DNA of 64,000 nt from assembly GCF_001883705.2 (NCBI RefSeq), contig NZ_MDEQ02000008.1, positions 272,966 through 336,965 on the forward strand, given 5' to 3'. The stretch is from Burkholderia catarinensis (lineage in GTDB: Bacteria; Pseudomonadota; Gammaproteobacteria; Burkholderiales; Burkholderiaceae). The notes under the pieces are model-generated. The model was not told the DNA's origin and did not search any database. It saw only the letters and a program-made list of their open reading frames with translations. The position numbers and the translations under genes are program-made. This document shows positions 1 to 8,780 of the stretch, piece by piece; position 1 is the first letter of the stretch; each line of letters begins with the position of its first letter.

Positions 1-1
1 G

Positions 2-1825
2 CGCGCCGATCTCACGGTCACGCTGCAGGCCGGCTGGGGGCACTATCCGTGGATCGATGCGCCTGCAACTTTCGCGCAGTGGCTCGAGGCAGGCGACGCC
101 GGCTTCGTCGCGCACACGAAAGGCGGGCGCCTGGCGCTGGCCGCGATGGCCGGGCTGCCCGTGCCGCCCGCGCTGTCGCTGACCCGCGCCGACGATCCGC
201 GCCTGCCCGGCTTCCTCGCGAGCCAGCCGGACGCCGTGTGGGCGATCCGCTCGTCGAGCCACGGTGAAGACCAGGCCGATGCGGCCAATGCCGGCCTGCA
301 CACCACGTTCCTGCGCGAGCCGGCGTCGCAGGCGGCCGCGCGCGTGGCCGAGCTGCTCGATGGCGGCCTCGAGGAGGCGGTCGTGCAGCGCTTCATCACG
401 CCCGTGCTGTCCGGCATCGCGTTCGTGCGGCATCTCGCGGTCGAAGTCGAATGGGTGCAGGGCCACCTCGAAACGCTCGCCGACGGTCAGGCGAGCCCGC
501 AACGCGCGATCCTGTCGCGGCTCGGCGAGCCCTGGCAGAGCGGCACGTTCCCGGCCGCGCACGGCCTGACCGCGCAGCAGCTGTGGACCTTCCTGCAACG
601 CGTGCTGCGCGCGTTCCATTACGTGCCGGGCGATGTCGAATGGGCGTGGGACGGCCACCGGCTATGGCTGCTGCAGTACCGCCCGATCAGCAGCTACGGC
701 TGGCACCGGCACCTGACCGCCGCGAACATCGCCGAGATCCTGCCGCCGCAACCCAGCCGGCTGGTCGAGTATGCGCAACGGCGCGCGGCCGGCAGCATCC
801 CGGCCATCATGGCGCGCTGGGATGCGCGCGTGCTGCGGGATAACGAACCGTTCACCGCGCTGTACGGCGGCGCGTCGTACATCAACAACGACCTGTTCCT
901 GGCCCGTCTGGCCGACTGGGGCGTATCGGCCGGCAACTACAGCGGCGAGATCGGCGGCGCGACGCCGCCGCTGCGCTGGCGCCCGCTGCGGCTGCTGCGT
1001 TCGCTGCCGGTGTTCTGGCGCATGCTGCGGGTCGCGCGCGCTCACCTGACGACGCTCGAGCGCGGCTTGCAGCGCTTCGACCGGGAACTCGCGACGCTCG
1101 TCGAACAGCGCGCCGACGGCCGGCAATTGGCCGACTGGTTCACGCGCTTCTACGTGTTCGTCGTGCAGGGCAACCTGTGCATCGCGGCCTCGCTGGCCAG
1201 CAGCGGCGGCGCACTATGGGGGCGTCCGCCGACCGTGTACGGCCGGCTCGACGACAGCCCGCACCGCTTGCCGTGGGAAACCGATCCGGGCACCGTGCGA
1301 CCCGCGGCCACGGACCTGCCGCTGCAGGCGTTTCCCGACTGGCCGCTGCCGATCCGCGTGCTCCACACGCTCGGCGCGCCCGGCATGCGCGGCTGGTATC
1401 TGCAGGTACGCGAGTGGTATCGCGACAACCTGATGCGCGTGTTCTTCCGCCTGCATCATGCGATGCCGGCCGCCGACCGCGACGCGTGGTTCGCGCCCCA
1501 TCCCGAGCGCCGCGAACGCAACGGCAGCTTCTGGCAGGACGGCAGCGAAGGCACCGACGAGGCGACCGGCTTCATGATCTATCCGGGCCACACGCAGGGC
1601 GTGCTCGGCCACGACATCCTGCTGGAAGACACGCTCGACCCGGGCCGGCATGCGCAGTACCAGGCCGCGCGCGCCGTGATCGCCCGCATGGGCGGCCGGC
1701 TGTCGCACGGCGCGACGCTGCTGCGCGAATTGCGCAAGCCGTCGGCCGTGCTGCCGCGCGTCGATGCGGCGTGGATCGGGCGCGAAGTGCGGCTCAGCGA
1801 CGGCCGGCTGACGCTGGTCGAGTAG
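2..1825 (+). CDS. PEP-synthase/rifampin-phosphotransferase-like dikinase (5' partial)
   Basis: The reading frame is open from the first bases of the window, so the start lies outside; 607 residues are visible. An ATP-grasp C-terminal half comes first (motif AIRSSSHGED, then VQRFI and DVEWAWDG), as in PEP synthase, pyruvate phosphate dikinase and rifampin phosphotransferase. A long middle region of about 350 residues follows. The last 60 residues look like the swivelling phosphohistidine domain (GGRLSHGATLLREL, with the His expected to carry phosphate). No PEP/pyruvate TIM barrel follows, so the order ATP-grasp, middle domain, His domain resembles rifampin phosphotransferase more than PEP synthase. 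The substrate is unknown; the middle domain would decide it. It ends convergently with the next gene. Confidence 0.75.
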   Translation, partial: RADLTVTLQAGWGHYPWIDAPATFAQWLEAGDAGFVAHTKGGRLALAAMAGLPVPPALSLTRADDPRLPGFLASQPDAVWAIRSSSHGEDQADAANAGLHTTFLREPASQAAARVAELLDGGLEEAVVQRFITPVLSGIAFVRHLAVEVEWVQGHLETLADGQASPQRAILSRLGEPWQSGTFPAAHGLTAQQLWTFLQRVLRAFHYVPGDVEWAWDGHRLWLLQYRPISSYGWHRHLTAANIAEILPPQPSRLVEYAQRRAAGSIPAIMARWDARVLRDNEPFTALYGGASYINNDLFLARLADWGVSAGNYSGEIGGATPPLRWRPLRLLRSLPVFWRMLRVARAHLTTLERGLQRFDRELATLVEQRADGRQLADWFTRFYVFVVQGNLCIAASLASSGGALWGRPPTVYGRLDDSPHRLPWETDPGTVRPAATDLPLQAFPDWPLPIRVLHTLGAPGMRGWYLQVREWYRDNLMRVFFRLHHAMPAADRDAWFAPHPERRERNGSFWQDGSEGTDEATGFMIYPGHTQGVLGHDILLEDTLDPGRHAQYQAARAVIARMGGRLSHGATLLRELRKPSAVLPRVDAAWIGREVRLSDGRLTLVE

Positions 1826-1857
1826 GCGCGGCGCGCCGCGGCTGCCACGTGCCGGAA

Positions 1858-1897
1858 TCGGTACTCATCGGTATTCGTCGGTATTCGTCGGTATTTG
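1858..1897. repeat. Four imperfect 10-bp tandem repeats
   Basis: The unit TCGGTATTCG occurs four times in a row (starts 1858, 1868, 1878, 1888; first and last copies differ by one to three bases). The array fills the gap between two convergent genes and ends at the stop codon of the lipoprotein gene. The 10-bp period is close to one helical turn. Function unknown. Confidence 0.7.
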
Positions 1898-2272
1898 TCA
1901 GCGCAGCGGCGTGCGGATTTTTCCGTCGACCTTCAGCGTGCGCCTGTCGTGCGCGGCCTCGTATTCGACCGTCTGCGCCGGCGTGACGGCGCCATACGAC
2001 CGGCCGTTCACATAGACGACGCCGTCCCGCAGTTCGACCCGGTCGCCGTTGACCGTCGCGGTGGCCCGTTCGCCCTGCAGCACCGCGCCCGAGCAACCGG
2101 CGGTCGAGAAGCTGCGGACCGACATGCCCGGCATCGCGGCGTTGCCGCCCTGGTCCGCCGCATGCGCCGCGCTGCAGGGCGGCGCATCCATGCTGCCGGC
2201 AGCGTAGAGCGGTCCCGTGCTGATGCCGCACCCGGCAAGCAACGCGATCGTCATCGGCAACAGCCTGTTCAT
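1898..2272 (-). CDS. Small predicted lipoprotein, unknown function
   Basis: A 124-residue protein with a short hydrophobic N-terminus ending in LLAGCG, a good lipobox, so it is expected to be lipid-anchored in the envelope. The mature part is rich in Ala/Gly and Ser. The C-terminal 60 residues (VNGDRVELRDGVVYVNGRSYG) look like a short beta-rich module. I do not recognise a named family. It is transcribed toward the dikinase gene and its stop abuts the tandem repeat array. Confidence 0.6.
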   Translation of the reverse strand: MNRLLPMTIALLAGCGISTGPLYAAGSMDAPPCSAAHAADQGGNAAMPGMSVRSFSTAGCSGAVLQGERATATVNGDRVELRDGVVYVNGRSYGAVTPAQTVEYEAAHDRRTLKVDGKIRTPLR

Positions 2273-2714
2273 GGTGGTCTCCGTGATCCGTGGACCTGGA
2301 TCGATGATCGGCCGACGTCACTGCACGCAGGTCGGCCGGATACGCCAAGTATGCGTCCACGTCACCGCGCTCCGCCATCCGCGCCAATACCGCTCACCGG
2401 CCCCCCTCACGGGCAGATCCCGCCGGCCTTTTTTGGGTTCTTCGTGGATTCCGTGGAGGTCGCTTGCCGACCCACTGCAGCCCTTCGACGCCGCCTGAAT
2501 CAACGGCGGCTTGCGCGGTACACCGGCTATTTCCGCCATCGTCCACACCGGCGGAAGTTGGGTCCTTACCTGCGGTTCACGCGTTCGTGATAATTCCCCA
2601 ACTTCCGAGCCGAAGCCCTTGGCGTGCGGGCACCTTGGAAGGCCGCCTGACGGCAGACCAGTTGAGAACTGCTTGACGCTTTTGCAGTCGCCAGAGTTCC
2701 CTGGGCCCAAAGCG
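2273..2714. other. Intergenic region at the edge of the lower-GC block
   Basis: About 440 bp between the lipoprotein start and the TetR stop. Several short open frames exist on both strands, but none has a ribosome-binding site with a recognisable product. It may be a junction scar at the left border of the 2.7-10 kb accessory block. No terminal repeat or attachment site was found. Confidence 0.4.
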
Positions 2715-3326
2715 TCAATCGCCCCGCCTCTTAATACCGCCGGTCAACAAAGAGATCGCGGTACGCAGTAGATCGTCGATGTGATCGACATCCAGTCGAA
2801 GGCTGTCGGGGCGCCACATCAGGCTGATAACGCCATTCATCATCGCCCACAGCGCCGTTGAGGCATGTTCCGGTTCAACGTCGGCATGCACCCATCCTTC
2901 GTCGATGCCTCGTCTGAGCAAGACTGCCAATTTGGCGTTTTGTTGCCTGATCAAGGCAGCAATGCGCGTGAGCGCCTCCGGCTCATCAGGTGGTTCGATA
3001 AGAATACGGAATTGATGAGGGCGCTCCTTGGCGAACCTCGCATAAGCAACTGCCACACAACGTAGCTTCTTCTCCACATCACCATCGGATGCATAGGCGG
3101 CGTCCATGTACTGGCGGTTCTCTTCCAATGCGCGCTCCGCTACGGCAATGAGCAACGCGGAACGGCCACCTACACGGTTGTAGAGCGTCTGCACCGCGAC
3201 ATCCGCCCGGGTCGCAACCGCTTCAGGCGTGACCGCGGCCAGCCCGCCCTCCATCAGCAAAGCCTCGGCGGCTTGCAGGATCGCCAGCCGGGTCGCGGCT
3301 GTCCGGCGCTGAGTTCTCGATTCCAT
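2715..3326 (-). CDS. TetR/AcrR-family transcriptional regulator
   Basis: A 203-residue regulator. The N-terminal helix-turn-helix (residues about 15-60, AAEALLMEGGLAAVTPEAVATRADVAVQTLYNRVG) is typical TetR; the rest is the ligand-binding helical domain. I chose the ATG at 3326 because GAGGG lies just upstream; a TTG at 3362 would add 12 residues that overlap the operator palindrome. It is divergent from a hydrolase/SDR set and probably represses it and itself. Inducer unknown. Base composition is lower in GC than the flanks. Confidence 0.85.
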   Translation of the reverse strand: MESRTQRRTAATRLAILQAAEALLMEGGLAAVTPEAVATRADVAVQTLYNRVGGRSALLIAVAERALEENRQYMDAAYASDGDVEKKLRCVAVAYARFAKERPHQFRILIEPPDEPEALTRIAALIRQQNAKLAVLLRRGIDEGWVHADVEPEHASTALWAMMNGVISLMWRPDSLRLDVDHIDDLLRTAISLLTGGIKRRGD

Positions 3327-3347
3327 GCGGGGTTTTCCCTCATAAAA

Positions 3348-3361
3348 TGGAATGCATTCCA
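3348..3361. promoter_or_regulatory. 14-bp perfect palindrome, candidate TetR operator 1
   Basis: TGGAATGCATTCCA is a perfect palindrome between the divergent TetR and hydrolase genes, 22 bp upstream of the TetR start codon. Size and place fit a TetR operator. A related half (GAATGC) recurs at 3368-3373. Confidence 0.55.
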
Positions 3362-3381
3362 AATATAGAATGCGTTACAAC

Positions 3382-3399
3382 AATGGATTTAAATCCATT
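3382..3399. promoter_or_regulatory. 18-bp perfect palindrome, candidate operator 2
   Basis: AATGGATTTAAATCCATT is a perfect 18-bp palindrome 22 bp before the hydrolase start codon at 3422. It shares the ATGGA arm with the first palindrome. It would overlap the leader of the hydrolase/SDR operon and could be bound by the adjacent TetR protein or by another factor. Confidence 0.5.
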
Positions 3400-3421
3400 C
3401 TCTCACACCTTGGAGGGACAC

Positions 3422-4342
3422 ATGGCGGGACGAACAAACGTGGAGTTCGTGGCGGGCGATCGCGGTGAACGTTGCCGTGGCTGGCTGTACGAGCCTCCCG
3501 GGACTGGCCCGTTTCCCGTCATCGTGATGGCGCACGGCCTGGGCGGGATCAAGGAGATGCGGCTCGACGCCTATGCGCAGCGTTTTTGCGCGGGCGGCTA
3601 CGCGTGCCTCGTGTTTGACTATCGACATTTCGGCACGAGCGACGGCTCCCCTCGTCAATTACTCGATATCAATCGTCAATTGGAGGACTGGTCGAGTGCG
3701 ATTGCTTTTGCACGCGAGAACCGCAACCTGCGTCCGGATCAAGTGGTCTTGTGGGGAACATCCTTCGGCGGCGGTCATGTGATTTTCTCCGCAGCACGCG
3801 ACCGGACTATCGCCGCTGCCATCGCGCAATGCCCGTTCACGGACGGGGTCGCGTCGTTGTTCGCGTTGAACTGGCGTAGCGCGCTCAAGGTTACCGCGCT
3901 CGCTCTATGCGATGTACTGCTATCCCTCGTCGGCATGGCGCCGGTGATGTTGGCGACAGCAGGTCCGCCCGGTTCTGCCGCATTGATGACCGCGCGCGAT
4001 GCGCTGGACGGTTATCTCGCGCTTGTGCCTGACGGTACCGCATTTCGCAATCAGGTCGCGGCACGCTTCGGCCTGAACATCGTTCGGCACCGCCCCGGTC
4101 GCAAAGCAGGCGACATTTCCTGTCCGATTCTGTTTTGCGTTTGCGAAGCCGACTCCGTCGCTCCGGCGGGGCCGACGAAACGGTATGCCAGGCGCGCGCC
4201 CAAAGGGGAAGTGCGCGTGTATCGGGCCGGCCACTTCGACATCTATGTGGGCAAGGACTTCGAACAGGTGGTCGCCGACCAGCTGGCATTTCTCCACCGT
4301 CACGTTCCAACGAAGCAAGGAGGCGCGCATGTCAACTTATAA
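3422..4342 (+). CDS. Alpha/beta hydrolase (dienelactone hydrolase-like)
   Basis: A 306-residue cytoplasmic hydrolase. An oxyanion-hole HGLGG is at residues 38-42, the nucleophile elbow G-T-S-F-G-G has Ser114, and a C-terminal AGHFDIY supplies the likely catalytic His. The start at 3422 has a strong GGAGG five bases upstream; an in-frame ATG at 3347 would run through both palindromes and is less likely. Its stop overlaps the next gene by 14 bp, so the two are translated together. Probably hydrolyses an ester or lactone handled by the neighbouring dehydrogenases; substrate unknown. Confidence 0.8.
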   Translation: MAGRTNVEFVAGDRGERCRGWLYEPPGTGPFPVIVMAHGLGGIKEMRLDAYAQRFCAGGYACLVFDYRHFGTSDGSPRQLLDINRQLEDWSSAIAFARENRNLRPDQVVLWGTSFGGGHVIFSAARDRTIAAAIAQCPFTDGVASLFALNWRSALKVTALALCDVLLSLVGMAPVMLATAGPPGSAALMTARDALDGYLALVPDGTAFRNQVAARFGLNIVRHRPGRKAGDISCPILFCVCEADSVAPAGPTKRYARRAPKGEVRVYRAGHFDIYVGKDFEQVVADQLAFLHRHVPTKQGGAHVNL

Positions 4343-5198
4343 GCTGGCGAACAAGGTGGTGGCCATTACCGGTTCCACCGGAGGCCTGGGATCGGCCTTG
4401 GCCGAAGCGCTGCACGCACGGGGGGCGCGCCTCGCACTTTTCGATCTCGAGGCAGACAGGCTCACGGCGCAAACTCGCAGCTTCGGCCACCCTTCTGACG
4501 TTCTTGGCTGGACCGCCGACGTCCGCGATTTCGAAAGCCTGGAAGCCGCAATGGCGAATGCGGCGGATCACTTCGGTCAAATCGATGTGGTCATCGCAAA
4601 CGCGGGCATTGACACCATGGCCCCAATGGCCACCATCGACCCGGCCGCGTTTGATCGTGTCATCGACATCAACCTCAACGGCGTGTGGCGTACGTTCCGA
4701 GCCGGCTTGCCATACGTCCAGCAACAGCGCGGGTACATGCTGGCGATTTCGTCAATGGCCGCGTTTGTGCATTCGCCGCTACAGGCGTCCTATACGGCCA
4801 GCAAGGCGGGCGTCTGGGCGATGTGCGACAGCATCCGTCTGGAGCTTCGTCATCTGGGAATCGGGGTCGGCAGCGCGCATCCGACGTTCTTCCCGACGCC
4901 CCTGATGGACGATGTCGTTGCCGATCCTGCCGGCCGGGCATTGTGGCGAGGCAACGATCGAGGCTTCTGGAAGATGATCCCGCGAGAGCAGGTCGTGCGG
5001 GATATCGTGGCAGGCATTGAGCGGCGCGCGGACATGATCGTCGTACCAAAGATCAACACCATCGTGGCCAAGGCACCCGGCTTCTTCAGGCGCTTCGTCG
5101 AACGCGCTGGCTTTCGCAGCGAGGACATTGAACGCGCCATCAGTCTGGCGTCGGCAACTGGCTGGAACGACTCGGCTGCGTACGCTCCAGCGAAATGA
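4329..5198 (+). CDS. Short-chain dehydrogenase/reductase (SDR)
   Basis: A 289-residue NAD(P)-dependent oxidoreductase. The cofactor motif TGSTGGLG is at residues 14-21, NAG at 91-93, catalytic Ser near 141 and YTASK with Tyr155/Lys159, all intact. The start at 4329 follows AAGGAGG and overlaps the end of the hydrolase gene. Classical SDR fold with a C-terminal extension of about 70 residues. It is the middle gene of the TetR-linked set; substrate not evident. Confidence 0.85.
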   Translation: MSTYKLANKVVAITGSTGGLGSALAEALHARGARLALFDLEADRLTAQTRSFGHPSDVLGWTADVRDFESLEAAMANAADHFGQIDVVIANAGIDTMAPMATIDPAAFDRVIDINLNGVWRTFRAGLPYVQQQRGYMLAISSMAAFVHSPLQASYTASKAGVWAMCDSIRLELRHLGIGVGSAHPTFFPTPLMDDVVADPAGRALWRGNDRGFWKMIPREQVVRDIVAGIERRADMIVVPKINTIVAKAPGFFRRFVERAGFRSEDIERAISLASATGWNDSAAYAPAK

Positions 5199-5319
5199 AT
5201 GGCATCCGGTGGTCGCAGGAACCGATCGGCTTCGCGTGATCAGCGGAGCCGATGGCCCGGCATCCATCGCCCCCTGTTTGCGCAGCAATGGAAATCCAAT
5301 AGCAGAGGAGCAGTACAAA

Positions 5320-6177
5320 GTGGCTTACGATCTTCAGGGAAAAGTCGTGCTTATCACGGGTGCTGCAGGCGGCATTGGCGCTGCGACCGCGCGTGCGTTG
5401 CATGCATGTGGAGCACGACTCGTTCTAACCGATGTGACGCAGGCTTCAGTGGACCGCCTCGCCGCGGAATTTGACTCCGAGCGCACGCTCGCCTTGGCGC
5501 TAGATGTCACCGATGCTGCCGCCACCAAGGCGGTCGTGCAACACGCCGTCGATAGATTCGGGCGCCTCGACATTGCGTTCGCCAATGCTGGCATCTCATG
5601 GCACGATGCGCCCGCCACCGTGTACAGCTGCGATGAACAGGAGTTCGAGCGAATCGTCGAGGTCGACCTGCTCGGTGTTTGGCGCACGATCAAGGCTGCA
5701 TTGCCGGAGATCGTGCGCAATCGAGGCCAGGTCCTGGTCACCGCTTCGGTCTATGCGTTCGTGAACGGCATGGTCAACGCGCCTTACGCAGCGTCCAAAG
5801 CCGGAGTCGAGATGCTCGCGCGCTCACTGCGCGCCGAGCTAGGGGGCACCGGGTCCACCGCGAGCGTGCTCTATCCGGGTTGGGTGGCTACAGCAATTGC
5901 CAAGATCGGCTTTGGCGGAAATGCGCTAGCGACGAAATTGATTGAAAAAGGGTTTCCTGCACCGTTGCGGCGACCGATACAACCGGATGACGTCGCCAAG
6001 GCCGTCATAAAAGGGCTGCGAGCCCGCCAACCGCGCATCGTCGCCCCGTTCCGGTGGGCACCGTTTTCGTGGACGCGAGGAATCTTCAACATCGTGACCG
6101 ACTGGCATCTCGGGCGACAACATGAAATGCATAAGTTGATGCGCGAGCTTGAGCGCGCTCGAGACCGACAAAGCTAG
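5320..6177 (+). CDS. Short-chain dehydrogenase/reductase (SDR), GTG start
   Basis: A 285-residue SDR with TGAAGGIG at 13-20, NAG near 89, Ser143 and YAASK with Tyr156/Lys160. The GTG at 5320 has AGAGGAG nine bases upstream and gives the usual SDR N-terminus; an upstream ATG at 5128 overlaps the previous gene in another frame and adds unconserved sequence. It lies 121 bp downstream of the first SDR on the same strand. The two SDRs with the hydrolase suggest a short oxidation/hydrolysis route for a foreign or secondary metabolite (inference). Confidence 0.85.
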   Translation: MAYDLQGKVVLITGAAGGIGAATARALHACGARLVLTDVTQASVDRLAAEFDSERTLALALDVTDAAATKAVVQHAVDRFGRLDIAFANAGISWHDAPATVYSCDEQEFERIVEVDLLGVWRTIKAALPEIVRNRGQVLVTASVYAFVNGMVNAPYAASKAGVEMLARSLRAELGGTGSTASVLYPGWVATAIAKIGFGGNALATKLIEKGFPAPLRRPIQPDDVAKAVIKGLRARQPRIVAPFRWAPFSWTRGIFNIVTDWHLGRQHEMHKLMRELERARDRQS

Positions 6178-6204
6178 CGCGAGTTCTGAGCGGTATGTTG
6201 GCAG

Positions 6205-6345
6205 CGACTCGCCCTTGCGCCAGCGCTCCCACATTAACGCCCTCTGGGTGTCTGTATAGTAGATCCGCCGTCTCTGTTTCATGGCAACACTCCTTGCTGC
6301 TATGCAGCCTCAAGTGTGTTGCATCGACGGGTTGAATCCGCAACC
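6205..6345 (-). mobile_element. IS30-family remnant (transposase N-terminus and IS end)
   Basis: From an ATG at 6282, preceded by AAGGAG, the minus strand encodes about 26 residues beginning MKQRRRIYYTDTQ and continuing ALMWERW.KGES. This matches the start of IS30-type transposases, then homology stops abruptly at about 6205. Sequence beyond the start, to about 6345, is likely the IS end. Only this stub survives, so it cannot transpose; it marks past insertion or deletion inside the accessory block. Confidence 0.65.
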
Positions 6346-6516
6346 CATTGCGGTCGGTCGTAAGATCGCGGTCCCTTCGTCGCTTCTTGAAGTACTGCGG
6401 TCATCCGACGGCCGGTCTTTTTGGTCGGGCATCGGCCAACACAGTCAACAGCTCCGCAGAACCTTATCGACTTGGCGTACGCCGACTTCCGAGTCATTGG
6501 ATTTGAGGAAGCCGCG
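6346..6516. other. Short intergenic stretch after the IS scar
   Basis: About 170 bp with no supported gene. It contains GACCGGCC-like GC-rich repeats next to a short T-run (6417-6421), which could help end transcription of the gene to the right. Confidence 0.3.
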
Positions 6517-7158
6517 TCAGAGAGAGATTGCGCCGGAAGCTGCTTGTATTGCCGCGGCAATCTCGTCTTCGCTGCGCCCCCCATTGATGGCAATGCTTCC
6601 CCCAAAGACGAAGTGAGGAACCGAACGGACACCGGCATTGGCCGACTTGAACGCTTCCGCTTCGACGCGATGGTGCTGTTCAGGATCAAGAGCGATGGCG
6701 CGCGCCTGATCGCGGTCAAAACCGTAGTCGATGGCAATGTCGGCCAGCACGTCCGCGTCGGCGATGTTCTTCGCTGCGATGAAATAAGCATGGGTGATTG
6801 CAACTGCGAGCCTGTGCTGCGTGTCAAGCCCAGCGGCTGCCAGAATCACGGCATGAGCAGCTTGAGTCGGATAGGTCCAGAGCTGGCGGCCAAGATCCAA
6901 GTCGAAGCCCGAAGCGCGGGCTTCTCCTTCAGGGCGAGCAAAGGCGATTTTTGGATCGGTTATGCCGTAGCGCGAGCGCAGCAAATCAGGAATGTAGAGG
7001 CCGCCTGCCGGCGCATCTGGCAGTAGCAGGACTGGATGCTGCCGAATGTCAACAGCCAGGTTGGGGAAACGCTCCGCCAGCACTTTATCGAGACGGTGAT
7101 GCCCGACGATGCACCACGGGCATGTGATTTCAGTATGGAGGTCTATTTGCATGACCAT
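6517..7158 (-). CDS. DsbA-family oxidoreductase (FrnE-like)
   Basis: A 213-residue thioredoxin-fold protein with a C-P-W-C redox motif at residues 13-16 and the DsbA helical insertion. No signal peptide is visible, so it is a cytoplasmic FrnE/2-hydroxychromene-2-carboxylate isomerase-like member. The conserved cis-Pro loop appears in RSVPHFVF. The start may be 7158 or the ATG two codons later; Shine-Dalgarno is weak. It is last in a minus-strand redox cluster (azoreductase, NmrA-like, SDR, DsbA-like) and probably responds to thiol-reactive or quinone stress with them. Confidence 0.8.
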   Translation of the reverse strand: MVMQIDLHTEITCPWCIVGHHRLDKVLAERFPNLAVDIRQHPVLLLPDAPAGGLYIPDLLRSRYGITDPKIAFARPEGEARASGFDLDLGRQLWTYPTQAAHAVILAAAGLDTQHRLAVAITHAYFIAAKNIADADVLADIAIDYGFDRDQARAIALDPEQHHRVEAEAFKSANAGVRSVPHFVFGGSIAINGGRSEDEIAAAIQAASGAISL

Positions 7159-7181
7159 GTTCCGGCGATCTGATCTTCGCG

Positions 7182-8093
7182 CTATGAATTTGAAGGTAGT
7201 TCGGCATCGATTCCGGTCAGTTGAACCGATACGTCCCACAGTCGTCTTGCGAGTTCTGGATTCCGCGCGTCCTGAGACGGAGTGCATTCGCCAGAGGGGC
7301 CTCGCAATTCGGAAGTTTTCGTCGGCCCGTAATAGCCGCCGGACTTTATTTGTCCGGTCGCCGCTTGCAATGCACCCCACGCGCCCTGAGCCGGCGTGTT
7401 GAAAAACGGGCCGATCAATGACATTGCGATGTTGCCCCACCAGCTATCGCGCGCAAGGTTGGTTCCAGCAAGGCCCGGATGGCAGGCCACTGCCGTAACA
7501 GGTGTACCCGCCGCTCGCAGTCGCCGATCCAACTCAAAGATAAAAAGCAGATTCGCAAGCTTGCTGGCTGCATAGCGAGGCATCCACTTGTAACTCTTCT
7601 CCGCATTAAGATCGTCCCACTCGATCTTCGCGTCCCTGTGCAGACCGCTGCTCGTGACAACGATGCGCGACCCGGATGTTTCCGTGAGCTTGGGCAACAT
7701 GAGCGCGGTGAACGCAAAGCAACCAAGATGATTGACGCCGAATGTCAGCTCGAAGCCTTGCACCGTGTGCTTGAGCTTCGGCCCTTGCACGCCCGCATTA
7801 TTGATGAGCGCGTCGATGCGCGGTTCCTTTTCGGCCAGTTTTGCTGCGCTCCGCACGCTCGTCAGATCTGCGAGGTCAAGCGGCAAGAATGCGAGATTCG
7901 CTTCAGATGTCTTCAGACGAATCCGGCTAATAGCTGCTTCCGCTTTCCGCTCGTCACGGCACGCGAGAAGCACCCTGGCTCGCCGCGTTGCCAACGTACT
8001 CGCTATTTCAAAGCCTATGCCGGTGTTGGCGCCGGTGACGATAAAGGTCTTTCCCGATTGATCGGGTACATCAGCATTGGTGAATCCGCTCAT
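7182..8093 (-). CDS. SDR-family oxidoreductase (retinol dehydrogenase-like)
   Basis: A 303-residue SDR with TGANTGIG near residue 20, NNAGV, SS and YAASK, all active-site motifs present. Length and the substrate region (FGVNHLGCFAFT, CHPGLAGTNLA) match the 'classical, retinol dehydrogenase-like' group. The ATG at 8093 is preferred; a TTG at 8126 that overlaps the previous stop is possible. It sits 29 bp after the NmrA-like gene and 23 bp before the DsbA-like gene in one transcription unit. Confidence 0.85.
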   Translation of the reverse strand: MSGFTNADVPDQSGKTFIVTGANTGIGFEIASTLATRRARVLLACRDERKAEAAISRIRLKTSEANLAFLPLDLADLTSVRSAAKLAEKEPRIDALINNAGVQGPKLKHTVQGFELTFGVNHLGCFAFTALMLPKLTETSGSRIVVTSSGLHRDAKIEWDDLNAEKSYKWMPRYAASKLANLLFIFELDRRLRAAGTPVTAVACHPGLAGTNLARDSWWGNIAMSLIGPFFNTPAQGAWGALQAATGQIKSGGYYGPTKTSELRGPSGECTPSQDARNPELARRLWDVSVQLTGIDAELPSNS

Positions 8094-8122
8094 GGCGTGA
8101 ACCTTGTCGAGACGTTCCTGGG

Positions 8123-8776
8123 TCAATGGTTAGCGATGCCTGGCGCGGCACGCACGAACTTCTTGTCGGTCACTTGGTCAACCAAGAACTTCGCAAGATT
8201 GCCTCTGGAGAGCTTCATGCTGAGTTTGGTCTTTCCATACCAACCCACATCCACGCTGCCATCGGCGGGGCCATCCTCGAGGTTAGGAATGCGTACCAGT
8301 GTCCAGTCGAAGTCCGAATTGGCGATCAATTCGCCAGTCGCCTTGATGTCCTCATACCCCTTGCGCGCGATAACCTTGAACAACAGCGCGAACGCATGGG
8401 TTTTGAAGGCAAAGCTATCCTTGGGATCACGATAGGCAGCCGTAGAAATCTGGATAAGACGGCGCACACCTGCGTGCTTCATCGCGGCGATGATGTTGGT
8501 CAAGCCGTGCATGATCGGCTTATCGCCTTGCACCTTGAGACTGTTGGGACCAAGGGCGCTAATGACCGCATCGGCACCTTGTACGCACTTCGCAATGGCG
8601 CTTTGGTCTTGCAGGTCGCCGACAACGATTTCGACCCTTCCCGCGAACGACGCGAGTTTCTTTGCGTCACGCGTATAGACCGACAGGTTGTAGCCCTGCT
8701 TCAAGGCTTCCTCGATGATGTGCGTTCCGGTCGGCCCGGTCGCACCGAACAGCGCGATGGTTTTTTTCCCGGCCAT
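8123..8776 (-). CDS. NAD(P)-binding NmrA-like reductase/isomerase
   Basis: A 217-residue atypical SDR. FGATGPTG near residues 9-16 is the Rossmann NAD(P) motif; there is no YxxxK pair, as in the NmrA/biliverdin reductase B-like group. The ATG at 8776 lies four bases after the azoreductase stop, so translation is likely coupled. An upstream frame extension overlaps the azoreductase gene and is not credible. Likely a redox enzyme or NAD(P) sensor in the azoR operon. Confidence 0.8.
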   Translation of the reverse strand: MAGKKTIALFGATGPTGTHIIEEALKQGYNLSVYTRDAKKLASFAGRVEIVVGDLQDQSAIAKCVQGADAVISALGPNSLKVQGDKPIMHGLTNIIAAMKHAGVRRLIQISTAAYRDPKDSFAFKTHAFALLFKVIARKGYEDIKATGELIANSDFDWTLVRIPNLEDGPADGSVDVGWYGKTKLSMKLSRGNLAKFLVDQVTDKKFVRAAPGIANH

Positions 8777-8780
8777 GAGG

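Noticed and set aside
1858..1897. CRISPR-like array
   Set aside because: Units are 10 bp with no spacers; it is a simple tandem repeat.
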